Shown: positions 34,676 through 42,586 of the stretch, piece after piece | Numbering within the stretch: the first letter of the stretch is position 1 | How the letters are laid out: the number at the start of each line of letters is the position of its first letter | Origin: Micromonospora craniellae | Lineage (GTDB): Bacteria; Actinomycetota; Actinomycetes; Mycobacteriales; Micromonosporaceae | Direction of reading: 5' to 3' | NCBI RefSeq assembly: GCF_014764405.1 | Contig: NZ_CP061725.1 | Location: 4,340,001-4,404,000, forward strand | Length of the DNA stretch: 64,000 nucleotides | Position numbers and translations under genes: made by a program | Notes under the pieces: generated by a model | What the model saw: the letters and a program-made list of their open reading frames with translations, nothing else | Database searches by the model: none | What the model was told of the DNA's origin: nothing

Positions 34676-35062
34676 GTGGGCTTCTTCCGGCGTACCCGGC
34701 GGTCGCGGCAGGTCGGGCGGCATCAGTGGGCCGGGCGGCAGGCGACGGGTGACGGCCAGACGGCGGTCCTGCGGCCGGGTTACTACCGGTCGGCGGCCTG
34801 CCCACCGTTGCGGCCGTGGCAGGTGCGGGGTTGGCGTTTCGGGGCGGCCCGGTTCGGGCGGCGCGGACTCGACCCGGACGAGGTGCAGGAGTTCCTGGAC
34901 CGGCTGGCCGACGAACTGGGCGCCGTCTATGACGCGCTGGGTAACAGTGTGGAGGAGGCGGCGCGCTGCCGGAACGCGCTGCGGCGGTGGCAGGGCGAGC
35001 AGGCCCGCCGGGTGCACTCGGGTGGGCTGGGCCACGGCAACTCGGCGGGAGGGCGGTACTGA
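34676..35062 (+). CDS. DivIVA-domain-like small protein
   Basis: A 128-residue protein with a basic N-terminal half (VGFFRRTRRSRQVGRHQW...) and a C-terminal DivIVA-like segment RRGLDPDEVQEFLDRLADELGAVYDAL followed by a helical, coiled-coil-like stretch (SVEEAARCRNALRRWQGEQ). In other DivIVA-like proteins the RGLDPxEVxxFLxxL segment marks the start of the coiled coil that senses membrane curvature or recruits partners; here it is short and at the C-terminus. The GTG at 34676 has a GGGGAG ribosome-binding site with seven-base spacing; the ATG at 34637 is a weaker alternative. Its stop overlaps the next ATG (TGATG), so it is coupled to the two following genes. Confidence 0.75.
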   Translation: MGFFRRTRRSRQVGRHQWAGRQATGDGQTAVLRPGYYRSAACPPLRPWQVRGWRFGAARFGRRGLDPDEVQEFLDRLADELGAVYDALGNSVEEAARCRNALRRWQGEQARRVHSGGLGHGNSAGGRY

Positions 35063-35310
35063 TGACGCAGCGGTTCGTGATCCACGTGCCGGTGGTCGCC
35101 GGGGACCTGGGTGTGGCCGTACGGCTGGCTCGGGTGCTGGCCCGGTGGTCGAGCGTGCTCGCCGCGGCCGACCCCGGCGAGACCACCGTGTCGGCCGAGG
35201 ACGAGCAGGGCATACGCCATCGGGTCTTCTGTGACCTGCGGTTGCCCGGCGGGCGGCGCTGCCTGCTGCGAGCCGACCACGACGGACCGTGCGCCGGGCG
35301 GGTGGCGTGA
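35062..35310 (+). CDS. Small hypothetical protein, 82 residues
   Basis: Not recognised. The protein is soluble with alternating hydrophobic and charged segments: FVIHVPVVAGDLGVAVRLARVLARWSSVLAAADP, then TVSAEDEQGIRHRVFCDLRL and a cysteine-containing C-terminus (GGRRCLLRADHDGPCAG), which could bind metal together with the conserved-looking Cys/His residues (C..H..C). Both ends overlap neighbouring genes by one base (TGATG on each side), the tightest coupling in the window, suggesting equal production and perhaps a complex with the DivIVA-like and the 695-residue proteins. Confidence 0.72.
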   Translation: MTQRFVIHVPVVAGDLGVAVRLARVLARWSSVLAAADPGETTVSAEDEQGIRHRVFCDLRLPGGRRCLLRADHDGPCAGRVA

Positions 35311-37397
35311 TGGGCGCGGACGCGGACCGGCCGCCGGTCGGGCCACCGGCCGCACCGCTGATCACGTGTGCCACCTGCGCTGGTGCGGGTGCCGTCACCG
35401 AGGTGTGCGGGTGTACCGGTGGTGGCAACCGGCTGCTGGTGGGCTGGCGGGACGAGGTCGGGCGGGCGTACCGGGACTGCCGGCTCTGCGGCGGGGCCGG
35501 GAGCGTGGCGCACGACTGTGTGGACTGCGGGCGGACCGGGCGGTGGCGGGCGCAGCTCGTGCTCACCGTGGCCGACCTCGACACCGGCGCGGTGGCCTCC
35601 GCGAACGTGGTGCCGGGCAGCGTCGAACCGACCGTCGCGGACCGGGGCGGCTGGTGCCTCGACCTGACCGCGCTGCTACGCGAGCAGCGGGCGGTCGTCG
35701 AGGCGGACGGCGAGGTCGGGGCGGACGGCGGCGTCGGGGCGGACGGCGAGGTCGGGGCCGCCGAGCCGCCGGACGGCGATCCGCTGCGGGAACGCAACCG
35801 GCCCTGGGAGGCGGCGAGCCTGGTCGTGCCGCTGCACCGGCGGTGGCGGCCGGGGCTGCCGCAGCAGCGGCTACGGGAGTTGGAGGCACAGGCGATCGCC
35901 CGGCACGTGCACCGGCCGTGGTGGCTGCTGCTGATCCGGTCGGCGGCACCGCCCGCCGAGCAACCGGACGCCCGGCTGGCCCGGCTCTGCGAGCTGGCGG
36001 ACCTGCTCCGGCTGGACCTGGTGGTCGAGGCGCGTCGGCACCGCCGTGGTGCCCCGACATGGCACGTGCGGTATGAGGTGCCGGGCTCGCAGCTGCCCGC
36101 ACAGACGCCGGCGCACTGGCCCGACCTGCGGACGGCGGTCGCCGCGACCACCGTCGCCGACGCGCTGTTCGGGCTGGGGGAGCGCGGGTCGGCCGCGCCC
36201 GCGTACACGATGGTGCCTGGTGGTGGCGAGCGGACCGTGCGGCACGACGTCGACCTGGCACGGCTCGGTGGGCTGGTCCTCGCCGACCTGGGTGGGGCAC
36301 CCGGTGCCCAGGCGGTCTGGCGCGACGGGCGCTGGTGGCATCTGCGGCTCGCCGTGGACGGCAGCACGGTCGTGTTGACCGAGCGGGACACCGGGCAGGT
36401 CGCCCGGCGACCGATCGACCTGCTGCGGCGGGTCGCCGAACCGCCCGCGCCGAGCTGGCAGGGCGTGCCGGTGCCGCATGAACCGTGCCCGGACTGCGTT
36501 CCCGGCGGCGGGCTGGTCTCCTGCTACTGCCGGGTCGACGGCGGACCGGCTGAGCCGGGATGCCGCATCTGCGGCGGTGCCGGGTTCGCGCCGGTGACCG
36601 GCGGCTGCCCGGGATGCCGGGGCAGCCGTCGCCGCCACGCCGCGCTCACCGTGACGGTGACCGATCTGGTCGACCGGGCCGAGCATGAGCTGTGGCTGCC
36701 CGGTGACGGGCCCGACGTGCCGTCCGGTCACCGGCTCGACGGCCCCTACCGGCTCGCCGACCAGGCCACCCGTTTCGGCGTACGGCCCGAACACCTCACC
36801 GACGCCGACGGCGGCCGGACCCTCGACGCGGCGCTGCGGGACGGCCTGGTGCTGGTCGGCGGACCGGACCCGGAGCGGCGGTTCGTCTCCTCCGCCGCCG
36901 CCGGGCGGCCCGGTGCCCGGCTGATCGTGGTCGCCCGCCGCCCGGACGTGCCGCCCCTGGCGGACCTGGTACGCCTGGCCCGCGCGTTGTCACTGACGCT
37001 GCGGGTGGGGGTGTGCGACGAACGGCCCGACGGGATGGCGTTGCGCTGGTCGGTGTCGCTGGTCCGGTGCGGCACGGCCCGCGCACGGCCGATGCAGCTC
37101 ACCGTGGAAGCGGCGATCGACTTCTGCCTGCGGTTCCTCGACAACGCGGTACGCGACGCCGTGCCGGACGATCCCGCCGTGCCGATTCCCGTGCCGCAGG
37201 CCCCGGCCAGGGCGCGGCCACCCGACCCGGTGCCGGGCATCCTGGCGCTGGCCGAACACCACGCGGGTACGGAGGTGTCGGTGGAGTTCGGCCGGGACGG
37301 CTGCCGCGTCGACCTGCTGGTGCCCGAGGGCTGGCGGCTGATCGCCCGCGCGGCGTCGTTCGGTGACGCGCTGCGCGGGCTGGGACTGGTCAGCTGA
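35310..37397 (+). CDS. Large protein with two DnaJ-zinc-finger-like cysteine clusters and duplicated modules
   Basis: A 695-residue protein of unknown function. Two clusters of eight cysteines are spaced alike: C20xxC23, C33xC35, C57xxC60, C70xxC73 and C393xxC396, C405xC407, C418xxC421, C433xxC436, with CxxCxGxG-like steps (CATCAGAG, CRLCGGAG, CRICGGAG, CPGCRGS) as in the DnaJ zinc finger. After each cluster comes a similar alpha/beta region (PWWLLLIRS..LARLCELADLLRLDLVVEA and ARLIVVARR..DLVRLARALSLTLRVGV), so the whole protein appears to be a tandem duplication of a ~350-residue module. No J domain, membrane helix or catalytic motif. A GADGEV-type 18-base repeat forms the linker of module one. 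It closes a three-gene operon divergent from gntR and ends overlapping a convergent PH-domain gene by eight bases. Confidence 0.75.
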   Translation: MGADADRPPVGPPAAPLITCATCAGAGAVTEVCGCTGGGNRLLVGWRDEVGRAYRDCRLCGGAGSVAHDCVDCGRTGRWRAQLVLTVADLDTGAVASANVVPGSVEPTVADRGGWCLDLTALLREQRAVVEADGEVGADGGVGADGEVGAAEPPDGDPLRERNRPWEAASLVVPLHRRWRPGLPQQRLRELEAQAIARHVHRPWWLLLIRSAAPPAEQPDARLARLCELADLLRLDLVVEARRHRRGAPTWHVRYEVPGSQLPAQTPAHWPDLRTAVAATTVADALFGLGERGSAAPAYTMVPGGGERTVRHDVDLARLGGLVLADLGGAPGAQAVWRDGRWWHLRLAVDGSTVVLTERDTGQVARRPIDLLRRVAEPPAPSWQGVPVPHEPCPDCVPGGGLVSCYCRVDGGPAEPGCRICGGAGFAPVTGGCPGCRGSRRRHAALTVTVTDLVDRAEHELWLPGDGPDVPSGHRLDGPYRLADQATRFGVRPEHLTDADGGRTLDAALRDGLVLVGGPDPERRFVSSAAAGRPGARLIVVARRPDVPPLADLVRLARALSLTLRVGVCDERPDGMALRWSVSLVRCGTARARPMQLTVEAAIDFCLRFLDNAVRDAVPDDPAVPIPVPQAPARARPPDPVPGILALAEHHAGTEVSVEFGRDGCRVDLLVPEGWRLIARAASFGDALRGLGLVS
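35703..35756 (+). repeat. 18-base tandem repeat, three copies, inside the zinc-protein gene
   Basis: Three in-frame copies of GCGGACGGCGAGGTCGGG (the middle one with two changes) encode repeated ADGEVG/ADGGVG in a linker of module one. Copy number changes here would only lengthen the linker. Confidence 0.85.
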
Positions 37398-37752
37398 TGT
37401 AGTGCAGGATCACGTTGTGCACGTGGTGACTCTTCTGGTCGCCCCGGAACTCCACCTCGTAGGTGTGCGTGCCGACGTGGATGGCGATGGCGCCGGTGGA
37501 GAAGAACGAACCACCCCACGACTTGTTGCTGACCACGCTCACGCTGGTGATCTTCGAGTACGGGATGCTGGTGATCGCGTACTTCTTGCCGATGAACGAA
37601 CGGTCCTGGATGATCACGCGTCGATCGGTGAGCCCGATGAACCCGGTGCCGGTGCCGACGGCGTCGTAGACGGCGATGATCTGTTCCCCGTCGAGCAGGC
37701 CACTCTGGATCTGCTGGAACTGCTCCTTGCGGTCGTACGTCGCGTTCGTCAT
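37390..37752 (-). CDS. Bacterial PH-domain protein
   Basis: A 120-residue protein that is one bacterial pleckstrin-homology domain: LLDGEQIIAVYDAVGTGTGFIGLTDRRVIIQDRSF, IPYSKITSVSVVSNKS and IAIHVGTHTYEVEFRGDQKSHHVHNVILHYIS, with the usual beta-sandwich ended by a helix. Such YvbH/PH-like proteins are often stress- or membrane-associated and form oligomers. The ATG at 37752 has GGAGTA upstream as ribosome-binding site; a GTG nine bases earlier is an alternative. It follows immediately downstream of a broken LysR gene on the same strand and its 3' end overlaps that of the zinc-protein operon. Confidence 0.85.
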   Translation of the reverse strand: MTNATYDRKEQFQQIQSGLLDGEQIIAVYDAVGTGTGFIGLTDRRVIIQDRSFIGKKYAITSIPYSKITSVSVVSNKSWGGSFFSTGAIAIHVGTHTYEVEFRGDQKSHHVHNVILHYIS

Positions 37753-38528
37753 GTACTCCACGGTAGGTGGCCGACGCCAGCGGCGGCGGTGGCGCGTCGG
37801 CGATCGGCACGTACGCCACGTCGGGGCGCGGGTAGTAGCGCCGGGTGTGTTCGCCCACCGGCAGCACCCCCCGGCCCATCGCCACCAGGGTCAGCATCTC
37901 GGAGAAGGTGGCGCCCGCCGGCCCCTTCGGCACCGGGCGGCCGGACGGGGTGTGCTCCGGCGTGCGGTCGCGTTTGAACGCCGCCGACGTGACCGCCGGG
38001 TACTGGATGACCGGATGGTCGGCCAGCACCTCGACGGAGACGGACTCGGCGCGGGCCAGCGGGTGTGTCACGGCCACCGCGAGCAGCCGGGGTTCGCTGA
38101 GCAGTGGCGGTCCGCAGGCCATCCCGTCGAACGGGTACGCGGCGACGAGGATGTCGATCGAGCCGCCGTCGGGTGAACAGCTCGACGGCCCTGAGCAGGA
38201 CGGGCGCGGTCCACTCGCCGAGGAACGCCACGGTCAGTCGACCGCTCGTGCCGCGTCCCGCCTCGGTGGCCCGGCGCACCGCCTCGTCCATGCCGGCGAC
38301 CAGCGGCGTCAGGTCCTCGGCGAGCCGTCGACCGATCGGGGTGAGCCGCACCACCCGACTGGTACGGGCGAACAGCAGCGCGCCGATCCGGTGCTCAAGC
38401 TTCTTGACCACGTGGCTGACCCGGCCGGTGCTGATCCGCAGGCGCTCGGCCGTCCGGCCGAAGTGCAGTTCCTCGGCGAGGGTCAGGAAGACGTCGATAT
38501 CGTACCGCTCCAACACGTCCGTTCCCAT
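37753..38528 (-). pseudogene. LysR-family regulator, broken by internal deletion/frameshift
   Basis: The first ~120 codons encode a normal LysR N-terminus: YDIDVFLTLAEELHFGRTAERLRISTGRVSHVVKKLEHRIG, then LTPIGRRLAEDL and the start of the effector domain VAFLGEWTAPVLLRAVELFTRR. At about 38170 the frame changes: the rest of the effector domain (SIDILVAAYPFDGMACGPPLLSEPRLLAVAVTHPLAR, AGATFSEMLTLVAMGRGVLPVGEH, VAYVPIADAPP) continues in another frame. About 22-25 residues expected between the two parts are missing, so a deletion of roughly 70 bases not divisible by three is likelier than a single-base error. The 3' end runs up to the PH-domain start. Non-functional unless rescued. Confidence 0.8.
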
Positions 38529-38602
38529 CGTTGACTAGGACGCAACGATGGTACTGCGATCGGCCCTTGGTCGGTGGTGCCGGACGGCGCATCGTGAACG
38601 GC

Positions 38603-39013
38603 ATGAACACGACTACTCCCACACCCGTTCGGGTCACCGGTTTCGACCATGTGGTGCTCAACGTGGCCGACGTCGAACGCGCCCTCGACTTCTACTGCGG
38701 CGTGCTCGGCCTGGCCCCGGTCCGGGTGGCGCAGTGGCGGGCCGGGCAGGAGTCGTTCCCGTCCGTCCGGGTCAGCCCGGAGACCATCATCGACCTGGTC
38801 CGGCGTGACCGGGGCGAGTCCAACGTCGATCATTTCTGCCTGGTCGTGGCACCGCTGGACTGGCAGCGGGTGATCGATTCCGGCGTCTTCACGATCCTCG
38901 AAGGCCCGGTCGGGCGGTTCGGGGCACGGGGCGAGGCAGTCTCGCTCTATGTCCGTGACCCGGACGGCAACTCGGTCGAGCTACGGGCGTACCCGCAGGA
39001 CGCCGAGATCTGA
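38603..39013 (+). CDS. VOC-superfamily (glyoxalase/bleomycin-resistance-type) protein
   Basis: A 136-residue vicinal-oxygen-chelate protein with paired beta-alpha-beta-beta-beta modules: GFDHVVLNVADVERALDFYCGVLGLAPVRV in the first half and DHFCLVVAPLDWQRVIDSGVFTILEGPVGRFGARGEAVSLYVRDPDGNSVELRAYP in the second. The metal ligands expected from the family (H of FDH, H of DHFC and E of VELRAY) are present, so it probably binds a divalent metal. The activity is unknown; extradiol-type or resistance roles are possible. The ATG at 38603 is chosen; a GTG at 38594 is close. It is divergent from the broken LysR, which may once have regulated it. Confidence 0.85.
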   Translation: MNTTTPTPVRVTGFDHVVLNVADVERALDFYCGVLGLAPVRVAQWRAGQESFPSVRVSPETIIDLVRRDRGESNVDHFCLVVAPLDWQRVIDSGVFTILEGPVGRFGARGEAVSLYVRDPDGNSVELRAYPQDAEI

Positions 39014-39039
39014 GCGCGGGTGGGTACGAGGGCCGCCGG

Positions 39040-39363
39040 TCAGCCCAGGCGGTCCTCGTCCGGCTCCGCCACCGCGCGGTAGGCGTCCTCGATCCGGGCG
39101 GCCAGCAGGACATCACCCTCGGTGAGAGGCTCGTCGTGATGGCCGACCCGGATCTGGGTGTGGTCGGCCTTGCGGCTGATCTCCGGCCGCAGGTGCAGCG
39201 CGTCGGCGACCACCTTGACCCGTTCGGTCAGGGCCGCGTGCTGCGTGTCATCAATGACCAGAGTGCGCCGAATCTGGTCGCCCTCACGCGTCCACCCATT
39301 GAGTAGGGTGAGAGCGTCGCTGAGGTAGTCGTGCTTCGCCCGACCGCCGAACAGCGCACGCAT
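39040..39363 (-). CDS. Pterin-4a-carbinolamine-dehydratase-like protein, active site incomplete
   Basis: A 107-residue protein with the PCD fold outline (LLNGWTREGDQIRRTLVIDD, LTERVKVVADALHLRPEISRKADHTQIRVGHHDEPLTEGDVLLAARIEDAYRAV). PCD dehydrates 4a-hydroxytetrahydrobiopterin using the motif [EDKH]x3H[HN][PCS]...; here HHP is replaced by HLR, so one active-site histidine and the proline are lost, while the later H and D are kept. It may be a non-catalytic relative or a regulatory protein of the DCoH type. The ATG is placed seven bases after a GGAGG ribosome-binding site. There is no aromatic amino-acid hydroxylase in the window. Confidence 0.7.
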   Translation of the reverse strand: MRALFGGRAKHDYLSDALTLLNGWTREGDQIRRTLVIDDTQHAALTERVKVVADALHLRPEISRKADHTQIRVGHHDEPLTEGDVLLAARIEDAYRAVAEPDEDRLG

Positions 39364-39545
39364 CACCGTACCTCCCAGGCTTCGTTGCCGGCTTGTGGCC
39401 AAATCGTCGCCGCCCCGTGTCTTGTCGGTGCCTCTAGTCTTACGTCACTCGGATGGTGTGTCCACGCCCACACTTCTTGGGATTCCTGCCCTGACGGTCG
39501 ACCAAGCTACCCAAACCGCCGATTGATCTGGCACGCTGGACGCCC

Positions 39546-40019
39546 GTGCGGACCGAACGGGGTAATGGTGGCGGGCAGGCAGCCCGCAGGGACCCGAAGG
39601 TGATCGTCGGGGCGGCCATCATCGAGGACGGGCGAGTGCTGGCCTGCGCCCGGTCGGCTCCACCCGAGGTCGCCGGCATGTGGGAGTTCCCCGGCGGCAA
39701 GGTGGAGCCGGGGGAGAGCGAGACGGCCGCGTTGGCCCGCGAGTGCGCCGAGGAGCTCGGCGTACGCGTCGAGATCGGCGACCGGGTCGGCCGCAGCGTC
39801 CGGATGGCGCACGGCCGTTCGGTGCTCAAGGTGTACGCGGCCCGTCTGCTGCACGGTGACCGACCGCAGGCGCTGGAACACTCCGGGATGCGCTGGCTCT
39901 CCGCCGCCGAGCTGGACACCGTCACCTGGCTGCCCGCCGACGCCCCCATCGTCGCCGTCCTCCGCCCGCTGCTCGCGTCGGCAGACGCCACGCCCGAGGG
40001 ACAGGCACCCGACAGGTAA
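39546..40019 (+). CDS. NUDIX hydrolase, MutT-like
   Basis: A 157-residue NUDIX protein. The NUDIX box is complete: GGKVEPGESETAALARECAEELGV (GX5EX7REUXEEXGU), preceded by VIVGAAIIEDGRVLACARSAPPEVAGMWEFPGG, which matches MutT-type enzymes that hydrolyse 8-oxo-dGTP, and followed by LKVYAARLLHGDRPQALEHSGMRWLSAAELDTVTWLPADAPIVA, where WLPAD is the MutT C-terminal signature. Role: sanitising the nucleotide pool. The start is a GTG; the first 15 residues are a disordered extension. About 100 bases separate it from the next gene. Confidence 0.88.
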   Translation: MRTERGNGGGQAARRDPKVIVGAAIIEDGRVLACARSAPPEVAGMWEFPGGKVEPGESETAALARECAEELGVRVEIGDRVGRSVRMAHGRSVLKVYAARLLHGDRPQALEHSGMRWLSAAELDTVTWLPADAPIVAVLRPLLASADATPEGQAPDR

Positions 40020-40124
40020 CCCCGCCGTACGCGTCAGGTGTTACCGGATGGACAGACGATGGTGTCGAACGGCGTCAGTGAGGAGACTGTGCACTCCCGG
40101 TAGCCGAGAGCATACGGAGCAGTG

Positions 40125-41405
40125 ATGAGCGGACGAACCTTTCATGTCCTCCTCGTGGGTGGCGGCAACGGCGCGTTCCTGGCGCACCGCCCGGAGACCC
40201 GGACGACGTTCGTCACGTCCCGCGAGCTCTTAACCTGGTTCGGCAACCTCGGTCACCATGCACGCGTCCTCGCCATTCAGGGCGACGAGCCCGACGACCT
40301 GGTCGTCGACATGGTCGGGACGATCCACGCGGTCGACCCGTTCGACGCCGTCGCCTGTCTCGGTGAACCGCTCACCGTCCTGGCGGCGCGGATCGCCACG
40401 GCACTCGACCTGCCCGGCGTACCGCCGCTTCCGGTGGTCAGGCGCATCGTCGACAAGGAGTCGATGCGTACCCACCTGGCTGAGGCCGGCGTCGAGGACG
40501 TACGAGCACGCACCGTCGAGAACATCGCCGAGTTGGCCGCGATCGTCGGTGCGGGACACCCGGAGGCCGCCTGGATCGTGAAGCCGGCCGCCGGTTGCGG
40601 AAGCATGGGCGTGTCGAAGGTGACCCGGGACAGTGACCTGGAAGCGGCGCTACGACGGGCGTCCGACCAGGAGTCGCCGATCGATCCCGATCGCGCCAAC
40701 CGCCGCGTGATCGTGGAGCCCTTCCTGTCCGGGCCGCAGTTCAGCGTCGAGTCGATCAGTCAGCACGGAGTCACCTCGGTGCTCGCGATCACGCAGAAGT
40801 TCTCCCACCCGGAGACGTTTGTCGAGCTCGGGCACGTGGTGCCGGCACAGATCCCCGATGCGGAGGCCGAGGTGGTCCGCTCGTACGTCGTCAGGATGCT
40901 CGACGCCCTCGGGTTCACCGACGGTCCCGCCCACACCGAGGTGGTGCTGACCTCGGAGGGGCCCCGAATCGTGGAGGTCAACGCCCGGGTCGGCGGTGAC
41001 GACATCGGGGAGATGGCGTCGATCGTTAGCGGGGTGGACATGTCGGCGGCCTCGATCGACCTGGTGCTCGGCGAACCGGTGCAGGAGCGGCTGCGCAACG
41101 CCGCGCCGAGCGGCACCAGCGAGGCGATCTGGTTCGTGACCGCGCCGGAGGCGGGGATCTTCGCCGGGCTGGACGGGGTCGAGGACGCCCGGGCCCTGGG
41201 GCCGTCGGTCGAGGTCACCGCGCTGGTCCAGGTCGGCGCCCCGGTGGAGTTGCTCTCCGACTCGGGTTCCCGGGTCGCACAGGTGCGGGCGAGCGCCGCC
41301 AGCGCCGAGGAGGCGGTGCGCCTGGCCCAGCGGGCCGCGTGGAAGCTGAACCTGCGGATAGCGAAGCGCGTTCCGGCCGAGGTCGGCGCCGAGCACGCGA
41401 TCTGA
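40125..41405 (+). CDS. Stand-alone ATP-grasp carboxylate ligase
   Basis: A 426-residue ATP-grasp enzyme, which activates a carboxylate as acyl-phosphate and joins it to an amine. Visible: pre-grasp Rossmann-like start FHVLLVGGGNGAF, VVDMVGTIHAVDPFDAVACLGEPL, ATP-lysine segment WIVKPAAGCGSMGVSKV, VIVEPFLSGPQFSVESI, and metal-binding HTEVVLTSEGPRIVEVNARVGGDDIGEM with E and N at the usual positions. The C-terminal ~100 residues match the BacD/PurK-like C-domain. Substrates are not evident; relatives ligate dipeptides or amino acids to small molecules. No biosynthetic partners are adjacent. The ATG follows a GTG by one codon; a perfect terminator hairpin follows. Confidence 0.88.
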   Translation: MSGRTFHVLLVGGGNGAFLAHRPETRTTFVTSRELLTWFGNLGHHARVLAIQGDEPDDLVVDMVGTIHAVDPFDAVACLGEPLTVLAARIATALDLPGVPPLPVVRRIVDKESMRTHLAEAGVEDVRARTVENIAELAAIVGAGHPEAAWIVKPAAGCGSMGVSKVTRDSDLEAALRRASDQESPIDPDRANRRVIVEPFLSGPQFSVESISQHGVTSVLAITQKFSHPETFVELGHVVPAQIPDAEAEVVRSYVVRMLDALGFTDGPAHTEVVLTSEGPRIVEVNARVGGDDIGEMASIVSGVDMSAASIDLVLGEPVQERLRNAAPSGTSEAIWFVTAPEAGIFAGLDGVEDARALGPSVEVTALVQVGAPVELLSDSGSRVAQVRASAASAEEAVRLAQRAAWKLNLRIAKRVPAEVGAEHAI

Positions 41406-41466
41406 ACCGCCTTCGGTCCCCGGCCGTCGACGCGGCGATCTGCGCGGCCCAGGCGCGGGAAACGAA

Positions 41467-41500
41467 CCGGGGGGCCGTGGCGGATGCCACGGCCCCCCGG
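41467..41500. terminator. Bidirectional hairpin between the ATP-grasp gene and sdhB
   Basis: A perfect 14-base stem (41467-41480 with 41487-41500, CCGGGGGGCCGTGG and complement) with a six-base loop sits between convergent genes. It is palindromic enough to stop transcription from both sides. Confidence 0.85.
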
Positions 41501-41512
41501 TCGAAACGGGTG

Positions 41513-42583
41513 TCAGTGCTTCTTGTCGTCCTGCTCCGGGTGCGCGAAGTTGAGGTGCTCCGGGGGCAGCGGGAAGGTCACGTCGTCGCCGAAGGGCGAG
41601 GGTGCCGCCGCCCGGTCGAAGGTGAGCTCCGTCAGCGGCAGCTTGCCGCTCGCGTCGACCGCTGGGGCGGTCGGCCGGGGCACCTCACGGTGCCAGTTGA
41701 CGCCCTGCTGGGCCTGCACCTCGGCGTCGGCGTCGTGGGAGCCACCCGCGTGCGAGTGCACGCCGTGGCCGCCGGCGCTGGAGCGCACGGCGCCCGGGGT
41801 GTGTTCGCTGGTCACGCTGGTCTGAGGCACCTGACCCCTCCGGAAGATCTTGCTACCGAGCCATACAAGTGGATCGTACCTGCGGTCGACGACCCGTTCC
41901 TTCATGGGGATGATCCCGTTGTCGGTGATCTTGATGTGCTCGGGGCAGACCTCGGTGCAGCACTTGGTGATGTTGCAGAAGCCGAGACCCTGTTCCGCCT
42001 GCGCGTACTCCTTGCGGTCGGTCTTGGCGTCCAGCGGGTGCATGTCCAGTTCGGCGGCCCGGATGAAGTACCGCGGACCGGAGAACGCCGGCTTGTTCTC
42101 GTCGTGGTCACGGATCACGTGACAGACGTTCTGGCACAGAAAGCACTCGATGCACTTGCGGAACTCCTGCGAGCGCTCCACGTCGACCTGCTGCATCCGG
42201 TAGTCGCCGGGGGCCAGGTCGGCGGGGGGAGCGAAGGCCGGGGTCTCCCGCGCCTTCTCGTAGTTGAACGACACGTCGGTGACCAGGTCCCGGATCACCG
42301 GGAAGGTGCGCAGCGGCGTGACCGTGACCGTCTCGTCCTCCTCGAACGTCGACATCCGGGTCATGCAGCTGAGCTTCGGCATCCCGTTGATCTCCATCGA
42401 ACAGGAGCCGCACTTGCCCGCCTTGCAGTTCCACCGGCACGCCAGGTCGGGCGCGTCGGTCGCCTGCAACCGGTGGAGCACGTCGAGGACCACCTCGCCC
42501 TCGTTCACCTCGACGCGGTAGTCCGTCAGGTCGCCTCCGTCGGCGTCACCCCGCCAGATCCGGAAGTTGCGCTTCGTACCCAT
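41513..42583 (-). CDS. sdhB: Succinate dehydrogenase iron-sulfur subunit with long C-terminal extension
   Basis: The iron-sulfur electron-transfer subunit of complex II. It shows the plant-type [2Fe-2S] site C53xxxxC58xxC61...C73 (CKAGKCGSC), then the C-terminal ferredoxin-like part with CIECFLCQNVCH and CNITKCCTEVCPEHI, which hold the [4Fe-4S] and [3Fe-4S] clusters. The usual length is about 250; here residues ~255-356 form an extra low-complexity tail (Ala/Pro/His-rich: GGHGVHSHAGGSHDADAEVQ, then TAPAVDASGKLP...FPLPPEHLNFAHPEQDDKKH). The domain order and neighbours (sdhA three bases away, sdhC upstream) match an actinobacterial three-subunit operon of the Rv0247c-Rv0249c type. Confidence 0.93.
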   Translation of the reverse strand: MGTKRNFRIWRGDADGGDLTDYRVEVNEGEVVLDVLHRLQATDAPDLACRWNCKAGKCGSCSMEINGMPKLSCMTRMSTFEEDETVTVTPLRTFPVIRDLVTDVSFNYEKARETPAFAPPADLAPGDYRMQQVDVERSQEFRKCIECFLCQNVCHVIRDHDENKPAFSGPRYFIRAAELDMHPLDAKTDRKEYAQAEQGLGFCNITKCCTEVCPEHIKITDNGIIPMKERVVDRRYDPLVWLGSKIFRRGQVPQTSVTSEHTPGAVRSSAGGHGVHSHAGGSHDADAEVQAQQGVNWHREVPRPTAPAVDASGKLPLTELTFDRAAAPSPFGDDVTFPLPPEHLNFAHPEQDDKKH

Positions 42584-42586
42584 CTC

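Noticed and set aside
35703..35756. CRISPR-like array
   Set aside because: Three contiguous 18-base units without spacers inside a coding frame; it is a protein-linker minisatellite.
34424..36391. Long minus-strand frame opposite the DivIVA-like/zinc-protein operon
   Set aside because: Low-complexity product; the plus strand has ribosome-binding sites, TGATG couplings and internal protein duplication.
36746..38122. 458-codon minus-strand frame
   Set aside because: Only its first ~120 codons are real (C-terminal part of the broken LysR); the rest reads out of frame through the PH-domain gene and antisense to the zinc protein.
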